From JBBILG01 sp037445085 (lineage in GTDB: Bacteria; Pseudomonadota; Gammaproteobacteria; Burkholderiales; Methylophilaceae): a DNA stretch of 8,925 bases. Location of the stretch: the NCBI GenBank assembly GCA_037445085.1, contig JBBILG010000075.1:1-8925 (forward strand), read 5' to 3'. Below, piece by piece: positions 5,157-8,925 of the stretch; the first letter of the stretch is position 1, and each line of letters starts with the position of its first letter. The position numbers and the translations under genes are program-made. Below the pieces are notes generated by a model. That model was given only the letters and a program-made list of their open reading frames with translations. It ran no database searches and had not been told where the DNA came from.

Positions 5157-5792
5157 TTGCGCAACGTACTGATCGCCAACCCCAAGGGCGGCAGCGGCAA
5201 GACCACGCTGGCCACCAACCTGGCCGGCTATTTTGCCACGCGCGGCCGGCGCGTGGTGCTGACCGATCTCGACCGCCAGCAGTCCGCGCTGCGCTGGCTC
5301 TCCCGCCGCGCGCACAAGCTGCCGCTGATCCATGGCGTGGACGGCCGCCACGAGGAAAGCCACGATCCCGGCGCGGAATGGAACGTCATCGACTCCCCCG
5401 CCGGCCTGCACGGCGAACGCCTGAGCCGCGCGGTGAAACGCGCCGACTGGATTCTGGTGCCGATCCAGCCTTCCGCCTTCGACATCGGCGCCACCCGCGA
5501 TTTTCTCGAAGTGCTGCGCGAGGAGAAGGCGGTGCGCAAGGAACGCGCCTGTGTCGCCATGGTGGGCATGCGCGTGGACGCGCGCACCCATGCCGCCGCC
5601 GCGCTCGACGCTTTCCTGGCCGGCACCGGCCTGCCGGTGCCGGCTTGTCTGCGCCACGCCCAGGTGTACACGCTGGCGGCGGAACAGGGGGCCAGCCTGT
5701 TCGATATCCGCCCCTCCCTGGTGGCGCGCGACCTGAAACAGTGGGCGCTGCTGCTGCACTGGCTGATGCAGGCCGACCGACATGGCACATGA
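5157..5792 (+). CDS. ParA/MinD-type ATPase (orphan)
   Basis: ParA-type ATPases form ATP sandwich dimers, usually on DNA, and place chromosomes, plasmids or protein cargo inside the cell. The 211-residue protein shows a deviant Walker A NPKGGSGKTTL (8-18) with signature Lys10 and Lys15. It also has the switch I/Walker A' motif TDLDRQQS (36-43), a Walker B-like WNVIDSPAG (75-83) and VPIQPSAFDI (101-110). It lacks an N-terminal helix-turn-helix domain, so it is a short ParA. The open frame reaches back to 4929, inside sixA, but the conserved sequence begins at RNVLIANPKGG. The TTG at 5157 has GAGGG 6 bases upstream and lies downstream of the likely promoter. No parB or parS-like repeats are visible. 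Its stop overlaps the start of the CYTH-CHAD gene by 11 bases, so that protein is the natural partner candidate. Cargo unknown. Confidence 0.88.
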   Translation: MRNVLIANPKGGSGKTTLATNLAGYFATRGRRVVLTDLDRQQSALRWLSRRAHKLPLIHGVDGRHEESHDPGAEWNVIDSPAGLHGERLSRAVKRADWILVPIQPSAFDIGATRDFLEVLREEKAVRKERACVAMVGMRVDARTHAAAALDAFLAGTGLPVPACLRHAQVYTLAAEQGASLFDIRPSLVARDLKQWALLLHWLMQADRHGT

Positions 5793-7302
5793 GGTGGAAC
5801 TCAAGCTGCGCATCCGCCCGCGCGATGCTGCCCGCCTGCGCAACCATCCGGCGGTGACCGGCGCCACGCGGGCAGGCCCGGTCACGCACAGGCTCACCAG
5901 CATCTATTACGATACCCCGCAGCTTGCCCTGCTCGACGCAGGTCTGAGCCTGCGCGTGCGGCGCATGGACGGACAGTGGTTCCAGGCGGTCAAGGCCGCC
6001 GGCGATTCGCTCTCCGGCCTGCACCGGCGCATGGAATGGGAGGGCATCATCGCGCGCGGGGCACCGGATTTCAGCAGGATCACCGACCCCGCGCTCACCC
6101 GCGTGTTCGACGATGACGCCCTGCGTGCGGCATTGCAACCCATTTTCACCACGGAAGTGCGCCGCAGCGAGTGGCAGTTGCAGGTGGACGGCAGCCGCAT
6201 CGAGCTGGCGCTGGACCAGGGCCGCCTGATTGCCGGCGAGTACCGCGAGCCCATCAGCGAGATCGAGCTGGAATTGAAGGAAGGCCAGGCCGCGCACCTG
6301 TTCGAGCTGGCCCTGGCGCTGCAGCAGGACATGCCGCTGTGGATCGAGAATGCAAGCAAGGCGCAGCGCGGCTATGCGCGGTATCGCCCGCAACCGCCGG
6401 GCATCGTCAAGGCAGGCAAGGTCACCCTGCACCACGGAATGTCGCCGGCACAGGCGTTCCGCACCATCGCCTGGCAGTGCCTCGCCCACCTGCAGGGCAA
6501 CCAGGACATGGTGCTGCACGGCGAGGACGTCGAAGGCGTGCATCAGATGCGCGTGGCACTGCGCCGGCTGCGCTCTGCCTGGAGCGTGTTCCGCAAGGTA
6601 CTGGCGGCCGGCGGCCTCGACGACCGGCTCAGGCAGGAGATCGCCTGGATCACCGGCCTACTGGGCCGTGCGCGCGATCTCGACGTCTTCCTCGCCGAGA
6701 CCCTGCCGCCACTGCAGGCGGCGCTGCCCGACCATGCCGGCCTGGAAGCGCTGCGCGACAAGGCACTCGCCGAGCGGGAGCGAAGCTACGCGGTGCTGCG
6801 CACCGCTCTCGCGTCGCAGCGTTACCAATGGCTGCTGCTGGGGCTGGGCGCCTGGCTGGAAAGCGACGCACGGGAAGACCCCGCAGCCACACCCGCCCCG
6901 CTGGCGGAGCTGGCTGCGGCCATGCTGGCCAGGCGTCACCGCCGGCTGCATCGTCACGGCGAGCACCTGGGCACGCTGCCGCCGGAAGAACGCCATCTCG
7001 CCCGCATCGACGGCAAGAAGCTGCGCTACGCCGCGGAATTCTTCGCCGGACTTTTCCCGGCCCGCAAGACCCGCCCCTACCTGCGCCACCTCGCCGACCT
7101 GCAGGAAGTGCTGGGCGCGCTCAACGACGTCGCCGTCACCGGACATCTGCTGGAAGAACTCGCCGGCCGCCGGCCGGCACCCGAACTGCAGGCGGCATTG
7201 GCCGCTTTCGCCGGCTGGAATGCCTGCCGCTCCGCACAGCTTTTGTCCGGCCTGGATCGGCTGTGGCGGGAGTACCTGGAAAGCCGGCCGTTCTGGCGCT
7301 GA
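5782..7302 (+). CDS. CYTH and CHAD domain protein (putative inorganic triphosphatase / polyphosphate-binding)
   Basis: This 506-residue fusion is built like E. coli YgiF. The N-terminal CYTH domain (about 1-200) hydrolyses triphosphate-type substrates in a metal-dependent tunnel. It has the signature EVELK (4-8, the ExExK motif), YYDTP (42-46), LRVRR (57-61), HRRMEWEG (81-88) and SEIELELKEG (159-168), so it looks active. The C-terminal CHAD domain (about 215-500) is an all-helical, histidine- and arginine-rich fold that binds polyphosphate. Visible are VHQMRVALRRLRSAW (253-267), LGRARDLDVF (294-303), ARRHRRLHRHGEH (383-395), RIDGKKLRYAAEFF (408-421) and LADLQEVLGALNDVAV (437-452). No signal peptide or membrane helix is visible, so it is probably cytosolic. 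The ATG at 5782 starts directly before the ExExK motif and overlaps the ParA-type stop, pointing to coupled translation. The ribosome binding site is weak. Confidence 0.92.
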   Translation: MAHEVELKLRIRPRDAARLRNHPAVTGATRAGPVTHRLTSIYYDTPQLALLDAGLSLRVRRMDGQWFQAVKAAGDSLSGLHRRMEWEGIIARGAPDFSRITDPALTRVFDDDALRAALQPIFTTEVRRSEWQLQVDGSRIELALDQGRLIAGEYREPISEIELELKEGQAAHLFELALALQQDMPLWIENASKAQRGYARYRPQPPGIVKAGKVTLHHGMSPAQAFRTIAWQCLAHLQGNQDMVLHGEDVEGVHQMRVALRRLRSAWSVFRKVLAAGGLDDRLRQEIAWITGLLGRARDLDVFLAETLPPLQAALPDHAGLEALRDKALAERERSYAVLRTALASQRYQWLLLGLGAWLESDAREDPAATPAPLAELAAAMLARRHRRLHRHGEHLGTLPPEERHLARIDGKKLRYAAEFFAGLFPARKTRPYLRHLADLQEVLGALNDVAVTGHLLEELAGRRPAPELQAALAAFAGWNACRSAQLLSGLDRLWREYLESRPFWR

Positions 7303-7309
7303 ATGCACC

Positions 7310-7329
7310 GCCGCGACAGGTGTCGCGGC
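7310..7329. repeat. Perfect 9-base dyad after the CYTH-CHAD gene
   Basis: GCCGCGACA (7310-7318) and TGTCGCGGC (7321-7329) are perfect complements around a GG centre, 7 bases after the stop of the CYTH-CHAD gene. No T-run follows (the next bases are A-rich), so it may be a weak terminator or 3'-end stabiliser. It ends 13 bases before a TACACT -10-like box, in the place where a -35 box would sit, so an operator for the following gene pair is an alternative. Confidence 0.5.
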
Positions 7330-7342
7330 AGGAAAAATCCAC

Positions 7343-7348
7343 TACACT
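7343..7348 (+). promoter_or_regulatory. Candidate -10 box before the DUF6394-like gene
   Basis: TACACT at 7343-7348 matches four of six bases of the -10 consensus and is the same hexamer as the one upstream of the ParA-type gene. It is 32 bases before the ATG. The corresponding -35 position falls in the TGTCGC arm of the preceding dyad and has no good match, so this promoter could depend on an activator or may not be real. Confidence 0.35.
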
Positions 7349-7380
7349 TTGCGGCCATCGACATTAACGGGGAGATCGTC

Positions 7381-7770
7381 ATGAATCTGGAAAAAGTCGT
7401 CTTTGGTTTCTTCATCGTGCTGGCGATGACGCTCAATTTCGGCTTTTTCATCGGCGATATCGACAATCCGGCGCACCACCACCCCTATGAGCTGTTCGCC
7501 GCCATCGTGGTCAACCTCATCGCCACCGTGCTCAAGTTCGGCGACCGCACCCAGATCGGTGCCATCCATCTCTCCACCAGCCTGGTGGCGGACCTGCAAC
7601 TGATCACGGCCGCAGTGATATGGGTCGCCGCGGCGGGCAGCATGGCCGCTCACGGTGACATTTCCACCATGACCATGGTCAGCATCGTCTCCCTGTCCGG
7701 CGGCGCCTTCCTCGCCAACATCATCTCCGTGGTTCTGCTCATCATCGAAACCGCCATGCTGCGCCGCTGA
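7381..7770 (+). CDS. Small four-helix membrane protein, DUF6394-like
   Basis: The 129-residue protein is strongly hydrophobic, with helices at about 5-25, 37-53, 66-86 and 98-124. It therefore belongs in the inner membrane, with a basic MLRR end. From memory it fits the uncharacterised DUF6394 family, whose members often sit beside a TrkA-type potassium channel; this assignment could not be searched. Conserved-looking features are NFGFFIGDIDNP (19-30), a histidine cluster AHHHPYE (31-37) in the first loop, and charged or polar residues within or between helices (Asn45, Lys52-Asp55, Asp71). The ATG at 7381 is chosen because GGGGAG lies 6 bases upstream; an in-frame upstream extension to 7303 would run through the dyad. 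The potassium channel starts 21 bases after the stop, in the same operon. The function is unknown; a channel subunit or modulator is an inference from position. Confidence 0.8.
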   Translation: MNLEKVVFGFFIVLAMTLNFGFFIGDIDNPAHHHPYELFAAIVVNLIATVLKFGDRTQIGAIHLSTSLVADLQLITAAVIWVAAAGSMAAHGDISTMTMVSIVSLSGGAFLANIISVVLLIIETAMLRR

Positions 7771-7791
7771 TGCCCGCATGGCGCATTGCGC

Positions 7792-8925
7792 ATGAACAAC
7801 ATCTTCTTCCTCATCCTGCGGCGCATGCGCGCGCCGCTGATCACCCTCATCGTCAGCCACGCTCTCGCCATTTTCGGGCTGAGCCTGATGCCGGGAATGG
7901 ACAGCGAGGGCAACCCCTGGCGCATGAGCCTGTTCGAGGCGACCTACGTCATCAGCTACACGGCCACCACCATCGGCTTCGGCGAGCTGCCCCACCCATT
8001 CAGCACCGCGCAGCGGCTGTGGATGATCTTTTCCATCTACCTCACGGTCACCGCCTGGTTCTACGCCATCGGCAAGATCATCGCCCTGGTGCAGGATCCC
8101 GGCCTGCGCCATGCCATCACGGTGTCGCGTTTCGCCCGCACCGTCGGACGCCTGCACGAGCCGTTCTACATCGTCTGCGGCTACGGCGAGGCCGGCAGCC
8201 TGCTGGTCGGCGCGCTCGACCACAAGGGCATCCGCGCGGTGACGGTGGACAGCTCCCCGGAGCGCATCAACGAGCTGGAACTGCAGGACTACCAGGTGCC
8301 GGTGCCGGGGCTGCGCGCGGATGCCAGACTGCCGGAAACCCTGCTGCTGGCCGGCATCCGCCACCCTCTGTGCAAGGGCGTCGCCGCACTGACCAGCGAT
8401 GACCAGGTCAATCTCGCCGTGGCCATCACGGTCAAGCTGATCAGGCCGGAACTGCCGGTCTTGTGCCGGGCGGAAACCCAGGACACCGCCGCCAACATGG
8501 CCTCGTTCGGCACCGATCACATCATCAACCCGTTCGCCCGGTTCGGCGCGCACCTCGCCCAGGCGCTCTCCGCGCCGGACACGGATCGACTGATCAGCTG
8601 GCTCACCGCCCTGCCGGGCAGCGCGTTCGAACCGCGCGCACGGCCACCGCGCGGTCACTGGGTGGTGTGCGGTTACGGCCGGTTCGGCCGCGAGGTCGTG
8701 GCGGCGCTGCGCGACCAGGGTCTCGACGTCAGTGTCATCGACACCGGCGAGCGGCCGATTGCGGGTCTCACCACGATCCGCGGCACCGGCACCGAGGCCG
8801 AGCCGCTCCTCGCCGCCGGCATCCGCGAGTCGGTGGGCATCGTGGCCGGCACGGACGACGACATCGCCAACCTCTCGATCGCGGTGACGGCCCGGGAACT
8901 CAACGCGGACCTGTTCGTGGTGGTC
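7792..8925 (+). CDS. Two-TM potassium channel with twin RCK (TrkA-N) domains, partial
   Basis: An ATG at 7792 opens a frame that runs 378 codons to the right edge without a stop. The N-terminus has one helix (about 13-33). A pore loop follows with SYTATTIGFGELP (55-67), in which TIGFG is a potassium selectivity filter of the TxGxG type, and then a second helix (75-100). Two Rossmann-like RCK domains follow. The first has YIVCGYGEAG (126-135) with GxGxxG and Asp153 at the end of the second strand. The second has WVVCGYGRFG (290-299) and Asp317. Both look competent to bind a nucleotide such as NAD(H). It is probably an inner-membrane, ligand-gated potassium channel, not the soluble TrkA subunit. 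No clear ribosome binding site precedes the ATG; coupling to the gene 21 bases upstream is likely. The second RCK domain is cut by the window edge. Confidence 0.9.
   Translation, partial: MNNIFFLILRRMRAPLITLIVSHALAIFGLSLMPGMDSEGNPWRMSLFEATYVISYTATTIGFGELPHPFSTAQRLWMIFSIYLTVTAWFYAIGKIIALVQDPGLRHAITVSRFARTVGRLHEPFYIVCGYGEAGSLLVGALDHKGIRAVTVDSSPERINELELQDYQVPVPGLRADARLPETLLLAGIRHPLCKGVAALTSDDQVNLAVAITVKLIRPELPVLCRAETQDTAANMASFGTDHIINPFARFGAHLAQALSAPDTDRLISWLTALPGSAFEPRARPPRGHWVVCGYGRFGREVVAALRDQGLDVSVIDTGERPIAGLTTIRGTGTEAEPLLAAGIRESVGIVAGTDDDIANLSIAVTARELNADLFVVV

Noticed and set aside
5157..5792. Plasmid or integrative-element partition system
   Set aside because: No ParB, parS repeats, replication, integrase or transfer genes are visible; neighbours are chromosomal housekeeping genes with matching GC content.
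5386..6543. A 385-residue open frame on the minus strand opposite the ParA-type and CYTH-CHAD genes
   Set aside because: It has no recognisable domain and spans two well-supported plus-strand genes; it is an antisense shadow of high GC content.
7342..8658. A 438-residue open frame on the minus strand opposite the DUF6394-like and channel genes
   Set aside because: Its composition is low-complexity His/Asp/Gly/Gln, as expected for the antisense of GC-rich coding DNA. The plus strand has clear membrane and RCK motifs over the same bases.

Overview
The window is GC-rich and carries ordinary bacterial housekeeping genes. Their arrangement points to a betaproteobacterium, possibly in or near Nitrosomonadales; this is inferred from gene order and protein style, not from a marker gene. 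tpiA-secG-tRNA-Leu(GAG) followed by the nuo operon is a known proteobacterial arrangement, as is an RpfE-type gene directly upstream of recJ. All genes are densely packed. The longest unannotated stretch is about 130 bases, between the tRNA and nuoA.

Left half (1-4493), all on the minus strand and read right to left: an RpfE-type gene overlaps recJ by 8 bases (single-strand DNA 5'-3' exonuclease). Then come tpiA (glycolysis), secG (protein export; interrupted by a 65-N assembly gap), tRNA-Leu(GAG), nuoA (respiratory complex I), and the probable first codons of nuoB running off the left edge.

Right half (4552-8925), all on the plus strand and diverging from the RpfE-type gene across a 58-base spacer: sixA (phosphohistidine phosphatase), an orphan ParA-type ATPase with a TTG start, and a CYTH-CHAD protein whose start overlaps the ATPase stop by 11 bases. 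After a dyad and a likely promoter come a small four-helix membrane protein (DUF6394-like) and a two-TM potassium channel with two RCK/TrkA-N domains, cut off by the right edge.

The parts that go beyond housekeeping are two gene pairs. (1) The ParA-like ATPase is translationally coupled to a CYTH-CHAD protein, next to SixA. CYTH domains hydrolyse triphosphate-type substrates and CHAD domains bind polyphosphate, so a ParA that positions a polyphosphate-bound cargo is a testable idea. (2) The DUF6394-like membrane protein sits directly before a potassium channel and may be its partner. Smaller oddities are an AT-rich, rare-codon patch inside tpiA, a chain of stem-loops before nuoA including a terminator-like element facing the 'wrong' way, a stem-loop covering part of the tpiA ribosome binding site, and an N-run whose length breaks the secG frame. 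No mobile element, CRISPR array or phage gene is visible.
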